DNA of 64,000 nucleotides from Cardinalis cardinalis (lineage: Eukaryota; Chordata; Aves; Passeriformes; Cardinalidae), in the NCBI GenBank assembly GCA_014549065.1, contig JACDOX010000164.1:940499-1004498 (forward strand), in the 5' to 3' direction. The notes beneath the pieces are model-generated. The model was not told where the DNA came from, ran no database searches, and saw only the letters and a list, made by a program, of their open reading frames with translations. This document shows positions 38,276 through 50,376 of this stretch, piece after piece. The first letter of the stretch is position 1, and the number at the start of each line of letters is the position of its first letter. The position numbers and the translations under genes were made by a program.

Positions 38276-40015
38276 CTTTTGAATTTCAAACCTGACTAAT
38301 AAGCTTTCTTTATACACACATTAAACCACTTCACCTTGCTCTCACTGTATTCCTTAGTTGTGGAAGGGGGTAAGAGCATCTTTATCATCAGCAAATTTTT
38401 TGGATGATCAGTCCACACCCAGTAAACAATATTGTTTTGACTGGTTTTATGTGTAAAGATAAAATAGGCCAGGCAAGGTCTTAAATGGCCAGGTGAAAGT
38501 GTTAAAAGCTACAAGACTGCCCGTAACTCTGAGTCACCTGAAACCTTGCAGCACTCAAATCCCAAATTTACACCACAGTTTTCACTTAAGAAACATTTCA
38601 AGGTTCACAGCCTGTGTTACAGACTGTAACACAAACACTCAGGGCCTAAAGATTTCCAGAGTGATTTAAAACTTGTTGCTTGATGTTTTTCTTGAGACCA
38701 TTCCACTTTGGCATGGGCTAAACTTTAAAGCACCATCCTTTTAACCTTGTCCAGTTTGTCAGGTCTGCCTCTACAAAATGGCATGACATGATAGGGGGGA
38801 AGGGTTACTTTTCTTAGGGAGAAGGTGTGGACTAAAACATGAAAAGTCTGATATTGAAATATTCTCATGCGATCAGTTTTAAAATTTAAAGGAAAGGCTT
38901 CATGCCAGAGCTTAAATCTGAATCTTTGCAGGGCTTGGGGTAATTGCTGAATTNTCTAGCTGTTTTCAGTGTACCTTGCTGAATGAGAGATGAAACCCTG
39001 AACGCCCTGGCAAGTCTTGTATCCAGCTTTGCATATCTTGGGGTTGATTTCTGTACTCCTCAGCTGCATGTAGACCTCAGTTTATGTTCAGAGGGACTAT
39101 TTCCTTTTCATTAGCTTATCCCTTCAGTTTTGATTGCTGACAGGTATGGAATTGCATTTATGACCAGCTCATAGAAATTCCTGTTGAAAATAATGGTGGG
39201 ATAGAGTAATTTAAGACACTACGTAGTCCTCTTATTCCTAAGTAATTTTAATAGCTTCAAATCAAGTTACCCACAGTGCTGTTCGCTGGTCCTTATTGAA
39301 TTGTTGCCTGCTAGTGGCCAGATTAAGTTGATTACGTGTCTGGAGATTGCCACTTCCCTTGCAGGCATTTTATCAAGGCAAAGCTCTGCCAAGGATTCAG
39401 AAGTAGCCATGTGCTATTTCTCATGCAGGGCCATCATTTCNCTTTCCTCTTGGGCCGTTTGTTGGCACTCTGGGTGCAGAGCTGGGACACCTTTGCTGGC
39501 AGCCAGCACGGCGGCAGCAGGTGCTCGCATGGCCAGAGAGCAGCTCAGAGGCTGGAGGAGTGAGTCTGGCACGGATGTTCCTGCCCAGGATGGTCTTGGC
39601 TTAGCTGGTGCTGACAAACTCGCTGAGCAAGGCTNGGACAAGCCCCACAGCAGGGCTTGGACAGGCTTTCCAGGAGTCACAAGTATGCACTGGGACAGTG
39701 TGCTTACGTGAAACCCACCACTGATCTGTTTTCTGTGAGATCCCCATCTCAGGGAGCTCGACTGCAGCTGCCTTGGGTGTGCCTGAAAGGCCTGTGGTCT
39801 CACCTCCTCACCTCCAGTTGGCTGCCCAGTTCATCCCAGAAATGTGCAAAAAAAAGCCTGTGTAGAAATAGCATCAAAGTGATGTGTCTTGCTTGATCAG
39901 GCACAGCTCAAGTGAACTAAATAGACTCTTTAATTTGCATCTCAGGTTGCTCTTGCTAGAAGCGTACAGCCTGTTTTGATATGCCTGTTTTGTGTTGTAG
40001 GATCAACAAAGCATG

Positions 40016-40043
40016 ATGCTTGCATTGATGCCAATGCAAGCAT
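40016..40043. repeat. Perfect 12-bp inverted repeat with a 4-nt loop
   Basis: ATGCTTGCATTG and its exact reverse complement flank ATGC. One weak G-T pair follows outside. The stem is too short for a microRNA precursor. No direct evidence of function was seen. Confidence 0.9.
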
Positions 40044-41547
40044 TTGTCAGTAATTTCTTTTGTTTGTTTTTCACTAGTTCATGTTCCAAAAGANGCAAGT
40101 CAAGCCACAATGATTTTTTGTTAACAATAGAAAAACAAAGATATATGATGCTACTTAAAGAATACTTCATANTGTAAACAGTGTTAGAAGTGTTGTAACT
40201 TGTAGAATATCATAAAACCAGCATTTGGGCTGCTTTCTCTTTGCTCCTACTCAGTTTTCTAAATGTCACCAGCTGTACCAAGGCACCTTGGAAAGACATC
40301 TACGCTGCTACCCTGCCTGTGAAGGGCAGCACTTCAGGCTTTGTTATTGAGTGTGTGTGTCTATCACTTTTATTCACCTAACTTGCACTTTGATTTCTTT
40401 CTGCCCTTTCATTTACTTTTGTTCCACTGGCAGAGTAGAATAGTTTAACACTAGTACATTGTTAGTGGTTAGTAATTTCAGAGCCATGTAACAAAACCGG
40501 TCTTTAGTGAAAGGGAATCGTAGACAGATGAGATAACACTGCTCATCATTCTGAATTCTCAACCTTGTCCTGCAATCATCAGCATTTCTGTGGCCCATTC
40601 TTGTTTTTAACAATCAAAATTACACAAAGGAAGGAATAAGGATAAGGAATCTACTGCTTGTACTTCTAAAATTAATATTATAAATAATTACTATTGTATT
40701 TTTGAGTATTTTTATATGTTAGTATCTATGTGTCCTTGCTCTGAGGAAAGATGCCATGAGGATTAGAATTACAAAAATTAGAAATACACCTTTACATTGG
40801 AATAAGTATCTTGTCACCTTCAGTTTACAATTTTCATTTCCTAATTTAAAGTTCTGGCCTCTAATCTATTTATAAGTATTTGGGACTCTAAAAACCAGAA
40901 AAATCAATGGAACAATGAATTCTTAGCACCAAAGAACAATTACATCTTGATATAAAACTTAGAGGNGGGAAAAGCCTGCCGACTTGCAGGAATACATCGC
41001 AGAATATCACTGGCAGAATTTTGCACCACCACATATTGTATACTTCTATTTCAAGCTCATAAACCACACATTAAAGTGTAACACTGTACAACTTCCCAGG
41101 GATAGATTGCGCCAAAGTGCAAAAAAAATCTGAGATGGAGGATCAAGTTACAATAATGAACTAACCAGATGTGAAAATTGTATTATCAGCCTGTCACTCA
41201 GCCTTTTTGGATCCTTTAATAGCTGNTTCTTTCCTGAGCCAACCCTAAATGCATTCAGTGAAAAGCTTTTTCTTGAGCAAGTCTCTCCATTTCTCTTGAC
41301 TCCTCATTCAAATCTTGTGCTTAACACTAGTCCTTAAAACTCCTTTGCTTTGCAATGCTTTGCGTCAGCCTTTGCTTGGTAACCCTTTTACNTCTCTGAC
41401 TGAATCCGTGGCACCGTTACTCAATTTGGAGCTGGGACTGGGGAGGCTACTGCATCCCTCTCATTTTTTTCCTTTAACACTTCAGGGGATGAAATTTAAT
41501 CTCTCCATCCTTGTCATGAAGAGGATAGAAATTTTTTAGAATCTTGA

Positions 41548-41566
41548 TTTTTTTTTTGGGGGGGGG
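41548..41566. repeat. T-run/G-run homopolymer junction
   Basis: About ten T are followed by nine G. Homopolymer lengths here may be unreliable in the assembly. Confidence 0.8.
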
Positions 41567-43127
41567 TGGGTGCGAATTTCTAGGCCATGATTATAGCTGA
41601 GGGAGTTTCTGCTCAGTAGCTANTGTGACTGCTGTGAGTAATTAACAGAGATCCTAATATTTCCTCTGCCAGGACCCCAAATTATTTTGTTGCCATATAT
41701 ACATATAAACATATAAAACTTGTTTGACGTGAGAAAGCATACCATGCAGGACGAGGATTGTGTGTTCTAATTTGTTCTTAGTTTTTGTGGATTGTGGAAA
41801 ATGCTTGGAAAACAAGGTTAGAAAATTGCACAGTGTGTTTTGAATTTTTTGTATTTTCAAAAGTGCTTGGAAAAGGCATGAACTTAAATACTTGCAGTAC
41901 ATCATGAAGATCAATATGTGCATTATGATCACTCCAAAATAACATGAGATGTAGCTAATGCTTCTATTAAAACATGATTTATTAAAATGTTTTTGATATA
42001 AATGCTCTTGTTCTCTTTGGGGAATGAACAACATGACCTCCTTTCTTTGCTTTTGAGATCCCACTCCCCTTTCTTTTTTTTATCCTTTGCAAAGCACTTG
42101 ACTGATGTCCTTCTGGACATTGGTAAATCACCCTTGCCAGACAGTGATTACTCAGAGAACTCATAAAAATAATTGCTGAGAACACATTTTAATGTTTCAG
42201 CAATGGTTCAATTTGTCTAAAATTTGGATTACTTCTACATNGTTGCATGTTATACTGGAGGATGCTCACCAGCCTTGAGTAAACTCTGCTGGTATGAATG
42301 GGTAAACATTTGCTACTGTCCATAAGAAATGGTTTCTGAGACTTGAGCTTATGTGTAAGTTATTCTGCAGCTTGGAGGGATTTGGTATATGATTTTGCTT
42401 CAGAAATACCATTAGAGTGAATCTAAAAGGCAAATGTCTCTCAGGGATAAAAAAAAAGGCACATTAATTAAATTAATAACAAAAGAATACTGAGGGTTTT
42501 ATAGATATGAAACTTGTACAATTCAGTGATAAATAGTTGTGTCTAGAAAATTAAAAGAAGAAAGCAATGCTTTGCAAAATGTAGCATTTGGAGGAACTGT
42601 GAACTATAAAAGATGATGTTTTGACTATCGATCANTATGTGGTTGGTGTTTGATTAAAATTTATATTTTGAAGAAGTGTTACTTGGCTGTGTATCCAGTA
42701 AGTCCATCACTACTTGCCATTAAATAGGTCATGAATGCTGTAGTCTAAAGTATGCCTTAGGTCTGCAGAATATCACTCAGTTAAAAGTCAATCAGGATGG
42801 GGAATCAGACTAAAGAAAACAGTCACACATCAAGCCNGTTTCTTTTCTTGTCTGTCTGGCAAGGTCCCATCAGAATTTCCAGNGAGGGGTTCAAATATTG
42901 TGATTGGGTAGTCATGCGGACAATACATATATATGTTTCAAAAATGCAAAGGATGAAATAGTTTTTGAGTGAAATAATATCGTTGATTTTCTTAGAAGTC
43001 CAGCACAGGCCTGCCAGAAACAGCTAAGAAATACTTGTAAAATTAGATGCTTCAATTTGTAATTGTCATAATTTTCCTTTACTCTAATCCCAGCTCCACA
43101 AAGTGATTCTTTATTTTGTTCCCACAG

Positions 43128-43188
43128 GTGTGCATCTGCCTAATCTGAGAGAACTGAAGTTGAACAATAGCTTGCTTGTATCTGTGAG
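43128..43188 (+). CDS. LRRC56: LRRC56, third coding exon (residues 82-101, first LRR)
   Basis: The exon follows CCCACAG and ends GTGAG|GTAAGA. It has 61 nt and encodes GVHLPNLRELKLNNSLLVSV plus two bases of Arg102. LPNLRELKLNNSLL fits the LxxLxLxxNxL core of an SDS22-like leucine-rich repeat and is the first repeat of the domain. The two split codons agree in phase with the exons on either side, which confirms both junctions. Skipping this exon alone would shift the frame. Confidence 0.92.
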
Positions 43189-46100
43189 GTAAGAAATGAA
43201 TGATTCTGTGAAGTAAATACAAAGAATAACCGCCCTCAGTTTTATTTAAGTGATAAAATCTTCATTTGTGCTGCTTTCATTCCTTCCATTTCTCCATGCT
43301 GTGGTAATGNATTAGATCACAAATATATGCTCCAGTACCACAGAAGTTTAAGGATGGGACCTAACGTGGAATAAATCAGTGTAGCTGAAGTGTTGCCAAC
43401 GAATTAGCCCTAGTTTGCCACCAGGGAAGTTCCTGCTGTGCTGGAGTCCATGGAAATTTGTTGCATATTTGAAAGGAGCTAAAAGTTCCCCTCTTATCTA
43501 TGTCTAGGTGCTTGGATTTCAGTGTTTCAGCCTTTGGGCTTTTACTGTGCACAATAGCCTGTTCTGTACAGGTCAGACCAGTTCCTCAGCTGATGAAAAT
43601 CACTTTGGCTTTACTGAAGTCAATGCAGTCAGGTTTATGAGAGCTGCTGTGAAGCCTGCATGTCCCTGGCTTGCTGAGCTCCATGAAAACATCATTTTCT
43701 CCCAGACCTAATCCTAATCTACCTTGGTTGGAACGGTAGAAGTGAAAACCATCACAATGAGGAGGCAGAGCTGTCTTCTCTCTCCTGTGCTGATANCTGT
43801 ATGATCCTTGCTAATTAATGTAAAGTAGAAAAATACAGTTCATATCAGAAAAGGGCTGTATAAAAGACCTTATTTTAAATAGGACTGCTCTCTGGCTTTG
43901 TATGGGTATCTACTAAACTCATGGGGTAAAAAGAATGGGTTTGCCAATTTTTTTTNAGAGGGCATGTTCTGTCATAAGAAATTACAATAAATTCTTCTTG
44001 GTCTTTCTAAAGTATCTAATTAACTTCAGTTGCTACACTTTGATTTTATTTACCCTTGTTCTGGTGATGAGATGAAGTATCTGCAGTCTAAATTTTGTTT
44101 TTCTTGCCTTCTAATCCATAACATGTAAAAGTGATGATTCTACATTGCTGCATTTATTTTAATAGCAACCAACAGTTGTCATAAGCATGAAATTGCTCCA
44201 TTACTGCAATGGAGGAGTAAGTAGTGGGTGAAAAAATTTAAATTTTGACAATATTAAGATATATTACATTTTTAAAATGGATAAAAAGTGGGGTTTGGTT
44301 TGATCAAAGCTCCAAATTCTCTTAAAATGTGTCAATGGGAAACGTTTTGATCAGCTCTGTTGGCACTGAATATAAGAATACTGTTCAGGAAAGCTAAGCT
44401 GCATGACTCATGGTTTTAGCAGGATTTTGCACCTCTGTATTCTGAGACTCTAATTTCTGTCATGAAATGTTCTGGCAAACCATTCTCTTTGACCTGATAC
44501 CCTTGTGGACCTTGATGCAGGGGATGCTTGGTCTCAAGTTGAGTTTTGATTTGATCTACTCTAATGTAAATATGTTTGGGCTTGGATATCAAGTCTAAGA
44601 CTGTGATGATTCCCAGGCACTCCAGCCCAGAAGGAGCTACCTGCTGCTCCTTCTGTGTGGCAGTTAAATGCAATTGTCAGGGAAAAGGTAAGGGAGGAAG
44701 AAGAATTTTGTTGGCTCTCCCAGACATGAGCTCAGTCTGTAGTAGCTTTGCTTTATTAATTCCCATCTTTGACAATCTGTCATTGATGAACACAGATCAT
44801 TTAAGGGCACATCCCATGCAAGCACAGCCTTGTACTTGAACTTTATGTTTCAATGTCTGCGTCATGTCAATTTAATGCCCATTAGAGCAGCATTGCTGCC
44901 ACAGCAGCAGTGATGCCTGCTATACCTATTGTAACATGGCTGCTCCCATTCCAGTGGCTGCTGCCATTTACTCCAAAGTACAGCATCTTATTTCTGAATT
45001 AATCTTGTTGATATTTGAATTCTGTCCAAAAAGTTTTATTTTGTTTTATTCAACCAAACTGTTGCAAATGGGGCTATTGAGGATGACAGAAAAAATTGTT
45101 CTTCCTTCTTACTGAAGTAATTCCCACAGATTTTGCCAGCCATAAGGTCAGAATCATTGTGGTTATAATTTGAAAATGGGCAGCAGATAATAGGAAATGT
45201 CTTGTAAGGTCCACCTGGAAGATTGGTTTTATTTACTGAAAAGAAGGCAAGGACAGAAAGGCAGGAGAAAAAAATAGAGGTGTTTTGGGATGCTAAAAGC
45301 AGACATTTTCATTCTGTTTTATGTTATAAGAGCATATTCTGGTGAATCATTATGAAGAAAAGGCTGTCAGTTTGCATGCATGAGTGGGTAATAATATGNG
45401 AGACTTTGTGTTTTGTCACTTTATTTTTGTTTCATCTTGTTTTGCAGAGTAGGATTACCTAATTATTTTGGGATGAAATGAAATTAAAACTTTTTTCTTT
45501 TTTTTTTTTCATTTTGAAAATGGAAGAAGAATTGGCTTGGTAGATGCCAAAATGAAGGTTTATCATCCTGACTTTAGTTACTGCTTTTTTTGAGGCATTC
45601 ATTCCTGTCAATGTCACATAGGAACTTGAGATGTGAGGATGCTGAGGTGTGCATTGCCATGCACTGTTCAAAGGAAGTAAAAGGAGTCATNTTCTGGCAG
45701 TGAGGAATCAAGGTGTTCTTGTGTTAGAGTTTTCTATGGGAGTGCAAGGCTTGCTACATCAGTGAGTTTGGATATTGGCTTCTCCTGGTAGTTCCTCAAG
45801 AAGTTGTGATTCCTTTGATGGGGAATGTGTTTGAGTTGCCTTATAAATTCATGGTCCTTCCCCAATCCTCCTAGAGCTTGTGTTACTTTTGAATACTTGA
45901 AACTTTGAAATTATACCATTATCAACTATTTCATTTAATCCCAAAGGAAAATATATCCAAGTTTATTTGCAGATAATNGATCTTGGTGGTTGAAAGGGAA
46001 TTTCTTTCTTGGCTGTTTCTGGGTTTTGGTTTTCTACTGGCCATTTGCTAAAGGGAACATCTCTGGAAAATCCAGTGCACTGTGAAAAGAAAATAGTTCG

Positions 46101-46279
46101 TATTGTTTTAAATTTTCTATATCTCAATAACTTCATTATGTCCTTGTTTGGTGACCTTCACAAATTTGCTAGCAACTGAGAAATTCTAGATTTATGAACT
46201 GATAATTGAGGATGAAAAGTCAAGCCTATTCTGAAGAGTGCCTGCTAAAATATGCTGATTTTGGGGGGGNTTTCAGGGG

Positions 46280-46432
46280 GGCTTTTGTTTGTTTGAGTGA
46301 TTGTTTTTTGTTTGGCTTTTTGTTTGGTTGGTTTGGGGTTTTTGTTTTGGTTCTGTGTTTTGTTTGTTTGTTTGGGTCTGGGTATTTTGTTTGGTTGGGA
46401 TTTTTTTGTTGTTGTTTTGGTTTTTTTGTGGT
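46280..46432. repeat. TTTG/TTGG-rich low-complexity tract
   Basis: About 150 bp composed almost only of T and G, with imperfect TTTG and TTGG units. It translates into low-complexity frames on both strands, which are not genes. Confidence 0.9.
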
Positions 46433-47670
46433 GGCCATGGTCCTTATTTTTGAAATGCTTCCAGTAAAAGAGCTATATTCCAAGGCCAGTGAATACTGCT
46501 TCTGCTTTGGCATGTAGCCTGTGTATTTTTTTTTTATCAGATTGCTTTTATTCTCAATTCAGGGATGAATGAAAAGATCTGTTTAAAAGTGTTTAGATAA
46601 ATATCTTTACGAAAGGGCTTTTAAATCAGATAGGGGAATCTTGGGGCCTGGTTCCCATAAGTTTCCATAAGAAGCTGTTTCAGCAGCTTAAGTTCATTTC
46701 CTCCCATTCAGCACCTCACATTGTAGCCAGCAGGAGAGGGATCTCCTCTCAGAGCTTCTTAAGCAGCTGCTTCTACCAGAGAGAGGCTGTCATATTTTAA
46801 ATGAGATGAAATGCAGAGACTGCAAAGNGTGGGGACAAGAGTGAGTATGGAGGATATCAGGAAAGGAAAGCAGGTTTTCTTCATCNAGATTGAGCTAACA
46901 TTTCATTGCTGCGGTTCTTCAACTGGGCTTGCACTATTGCAGAAGCATCCCCCAGAAGGGGAGGGAAGTAATCCTGGTCTGTTTCAGTCAGTAAAATCCT
47001 CAGGAGGTTCAAGGTGCAGAGTACATTCAAAATCAACAATTCTTATGCTTTTATGAGTCCTAGGTTTTTGTCCCAGAGACNAGACTAGCAACACAGGAGT
47101 CTCTGTATTCACATTTTGAAGTGTTTTGAGCCCTCTTGGCTGTGAAAAAAATAAGTGTAAATATGAGCCAAGTGATTTGAGTAAAGATTTTGCTGATCAT
47201 TTTATGACTTTAAGAAACNAGAGCCAAGCTAATTCTTTCTTAATTCAGGGTAAGGGCTCTAAAGTAATGTTTTAAAGTGTTTTTGAGACTTCAATCAGGA
47301 TCTTTAGGTATTTTAACTTAGCAATAAACCTCCTTTTTACCCAAGAAAGAGTCTAAGGAAATAAAATATCTTGTGTTTTTGAAGTCACAAGATGTTTGCA
47401 TTCAGTAGCATTGCTCACAAGCTGAAAATTAAACATTAGTCCTTTTGCTTTGCTGGATCTGGATCAAGTTACAAATTACACTGTCTTGTATAAGACTGAG
47501 CCATGACACTGATCACCCCAAAATTTGTACTGTTGATAGTGTGTCTAGGCACCACCTATTTTCTGGATAGTTTTCCCTCAAACAAGAGGAACATGGGGGC
47601 ATCATTCCCCTAAATTTGCTTTTTTTTTTCCTTGTAATTTTTACTTATTCCTTTATTCCTTTCCTGTCTG

Positions 47671-47686
47671 TTTTTTTTTTTTTTTT
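47671..47686. repeat. T16 homopolymer
   Basis: A run of 16 T in a T-rich stretch. A similar run of about 15 T lies at 50,512-50,526. Confidence 0.9.
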
Positions 47687-48843
47687 AACCCTCAGGGTTT
47701 TTTCCTCCTTTTTCTTCTGCTTGTCATTTCTAATCTTTGGCAATTAGTGGATAACTATGTTTGTTGTATAGTAACATGTACCGAGGTACACAGATGTCAC
47801 ATGTAAAAGCAACAGGGTTTGTGCAACAAGGATCAGCATTGCTGTTATGATATTTAAAATTTCCAAATAGTTTCTAAAATCAGTTAGTTTGCATTACAGG
47901 TGCAAATGTTTGTCAACAGATGATGTGCTTGTGTTATAGCAGTTTCTTACTGTNTCTAGCAAGGAATCAGGGTGCTCTTGCTCTAGGTTGCTCTTACCCA
48001 TGCAGTCAGAGAACCACTGCTCTGATTTGGCTGGGGTGAATCCCTTCGTGTCATTGTTTCAGCACCCAGAGCATCACTGTTTACTTCCATATTCACATTT
48101 CAGGATGGGGAAAGCATTTAATTTCACATGCAGGCTAGTTTCTGTGGGAAGTGTTCCTGTTAATTCTTTTGTGTAGATGGACTGAAAGTCCTTCAGTAGT
48201 TAAAGATGCTGTGGGGTCTATGTTAAGAACATGTTCTTTGAGGACTTTGAGTGCTTTCCAGGAGCTAGGAAAGCATTTAAATTGAATCTTAATCTCTGTA
48301 TTAATGAGTCCTCTCTGTATTAGTGCCTGCAGATCCCTAGTATTACACACCTGGGAAAAAATGCTGTGACCTCAAGTTTTATTTAGCATTGATGGTTTTA
48401 AGGATATTCATATTATTGATAAANAGTAATGATTTTGGAAGAGAAATACAGCATCTTTTAGTTGAGTGGATTATTTTCAGAAAAGCACAATCAGCCTGTC
48501 TGCCTTTGGCCCTAGGGAAATCTGATTGCTTTGACCACTTATCTGTCCTGGGTAGACCTCTGGTTTAATTTCACCAGGTCTGGTGCCCAAAGAGGAAAAT
48601 GTGTCTTTGTGACCTTAGATATCAGGGAATCTGACAGGCTGATTCCCCAGCAAGGGAAGCTGAACTTTTTCTGTGCAAATGCACAGCTGGAGCTCAGGCT
48701 CCATTCTGCAGCAAGCACAGAGGACACCAAAACAGGTTTTTGGTCTTGCAATGTCTTTCCGTGGCTCTCAGCGTCAGCNCCTCATTTCCTGAGGCCTTCC
48801 CCTGTNGGGGGATGCAGTATGGGTAAATGGAGGTGGTATAGAA

Positions 48844-49150
48844 TGTAATCTTATCCCCTAAGAGTTGCAGCTGAACCAATTATTAAAGATTAGGAGCAGG
48901 CCTGATGTTAACAGCCCACACCTGTAGCCAATCAGAAGAGTGTTATAAAAGAGTGGATTGGTTGGTTGAGGGGAGNTGGAGTCAGTTGGGTACTGTGAGG
49001 ACAAGGAAGGGTCAGTGCCTAGAGGAGCTGCCTACAAGAAACATCAAGGAGGTATGGAACTCTAGCAANGTGGAACCCTTGCAATATAATGANANCAGAA
49101 CTCTTGCACTATAATGACAACATTCCCCAGCTGAAATTGCCCTGCCTNGT
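48844..49150 (+). mobile_element. LTR-like element with CCAAT and TATA boxes
   Basis: The segment has the layout of a retroviral LTR in + orientation. A CCAAT box (GCCAATCAG) lies at 48,928-48,932 and a TATA box (TATAAAA) at 48,944-48,950. A G/A-rich leader follows, then a 25-bp unit repeated twice at 49,073-49,122 (GAACYCTTGCAMTATAATGA...). The left end is placed at a TG (TGTAATC) and is approximate; the right end is uncertain. No gag, pol or env frame is present, so it would be a solitary LTR. Several Ns fall inside it. It is not obviously the same family as the pair at 21.7 and 50.2 kb. Confidence 0.5.
49073..49122 (+). repeat. Two 25-bp tandem copies inside the LTR-like element
   Basis: Two adjacent 25-bp copies start GAACCCTTGCAATATAATGA and GAACTCTTGCACTATAATGA. 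They differ at a few positions. Two Ns fall in the first copy. Confidence 0.85.
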
Positions 49151-50081
49151 GTTTCAGACAGGTACAGGTGTACCTGTAAGCAAGGGGATGATGAGGCAGG
49201 GCCTGCCCTTGCAGCTCCAGGTTTGAGTCTCCTGGCTGTGGCAGGGTTGGTGAGGAGGGTGCAGAGCATGCCTCTCCTCATAGAGCTGAGAGGATCTGCT
49301 CTCATTGTCATCTGAGCAGTTCCATGGCAGCAGGTTTCTTCCCCCAGGACACCTCTGTCATGTTTCTATTTTGTGACTGCCATATACAGTGCAGGGCATA
49401 AAAACCATCAGAGGATCACCACCGACCACAGCAACACTTTGTGCATTGTGAACATGGCTAGTGAAAAAGCAAAGTAAATAACTAATAGCTAATGTGTGCA
49501 GGAAGNCTGCCAGTAAACTCCTGCAAGGTAAGACAAGCCCATTATGTAATTGTGCTCCTTCTTTGCCCACTGTCTGAATAGGCACTCCACTTTGAATTTA
49601 TTTGGTAAAAAGTGACCTTTCCTTTCAGGATGTTTTCTCATGCCTTGCACCTCTCCAGCTGAACCAGGTCTTAAAAAGAAGTACAGCTCAGCTCCTGGGT
49701 TAGCTGTATAAATATGCTGTATTTNCCATCTCAGTTGCTTATTTTATCCTGGGCAGGCACAGTCTTCTGCATGAGTTGTGTATAAGGCTTTGCCTAATGG
49801 TNTCGTGATCTTGCTTGTATGCTCTGGATGGATATGATAAATAAAACTGTCAGTAATAAGTACTGCCAGCAAGTAAGTACTTATGTGCCTGGCTATTAGG
49901 CAGTTTGCAGCTGCTCTATTTCAGCTGTCAGTCTCAGCGTTCACATATGAAAATTTACACCTAAATATTAATTGATTTAGTGAAGAGAAAAAAATTGTTA
50001 TAATCATGGTGTGCAAAACAGCAAAGAACAGGGCTGGGAAGCAACAGTAATTAGCCCATTGGAACTTAACAGGGGAATTAT

Positions 50082-50376
50082 TAAGGAAGCTTTCCTGTCT
50101 GACCNTCCAGGAGCCACTCTGGCAGAAGCACTCACACCNCCCAGGATTTTCACTGCTGGCATTGAGGTCCCTTCACAGTGAGCAGCTCTAGTGACCCCAG
50201 GGGTGCCCCTCTTGGCTCCCTGCACACCCCACACTTAGACAGTCACACANGGTTTCCTTACTGATTCAACCCTGGGTTTCCCACAGCAAAGTCCCAGATG
50301 TTTGGATCCTTAGAGGAATTTANTTGTGGCACAATAACACAAAAACAGCTCAAGCTGGGTGCCTCCTTCCTGAGCA
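50082..50376 (-). mobile_element. LTR-like dispersed element, copy B (- orientation)
   Basis: The reverse complement aligns with copy A at 21,670-21,960. It keeps the blocks GAGCTGTTT, CATCTGGGACT, GAAACCCAGGG, CCAAGAGGGGCACCCCTGGG and AGAGTGGCTCCTGGA. A possible poly(A)-signal-like AANTAAA follows GTGCCACA on the - strand. No coding frame is associated, so it is probably a solitary LTR or an LTR fragment. Ends and target-site duplication are not resolved. Confidence 0.6.

Larger units (their letters stand above)
36344..43127 (+). other. LRRC56: LRRC56 intron 3 (about 6.8 kb)
   Basis: The intron runs from GTAAGA to TTCCCACAG. It holds a CR1 tail near 38,105, a GC-richer block at about 39,440-39,800 with open frames on both strands, a perfect 12-bp hairpin at 40,016 and a T10/G9 homopolymer junction at about 41,548. 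No other exon was recognised. Confidence 0.8.

Noticed and set aside
46206..46517. Frames of about 100 codons over the TTTG-rich tract
   Set aside because: Pure translation of low-complexity DNA into Phe/Gly/Leu-rich or Gln/Lys/Pro-rich strings.
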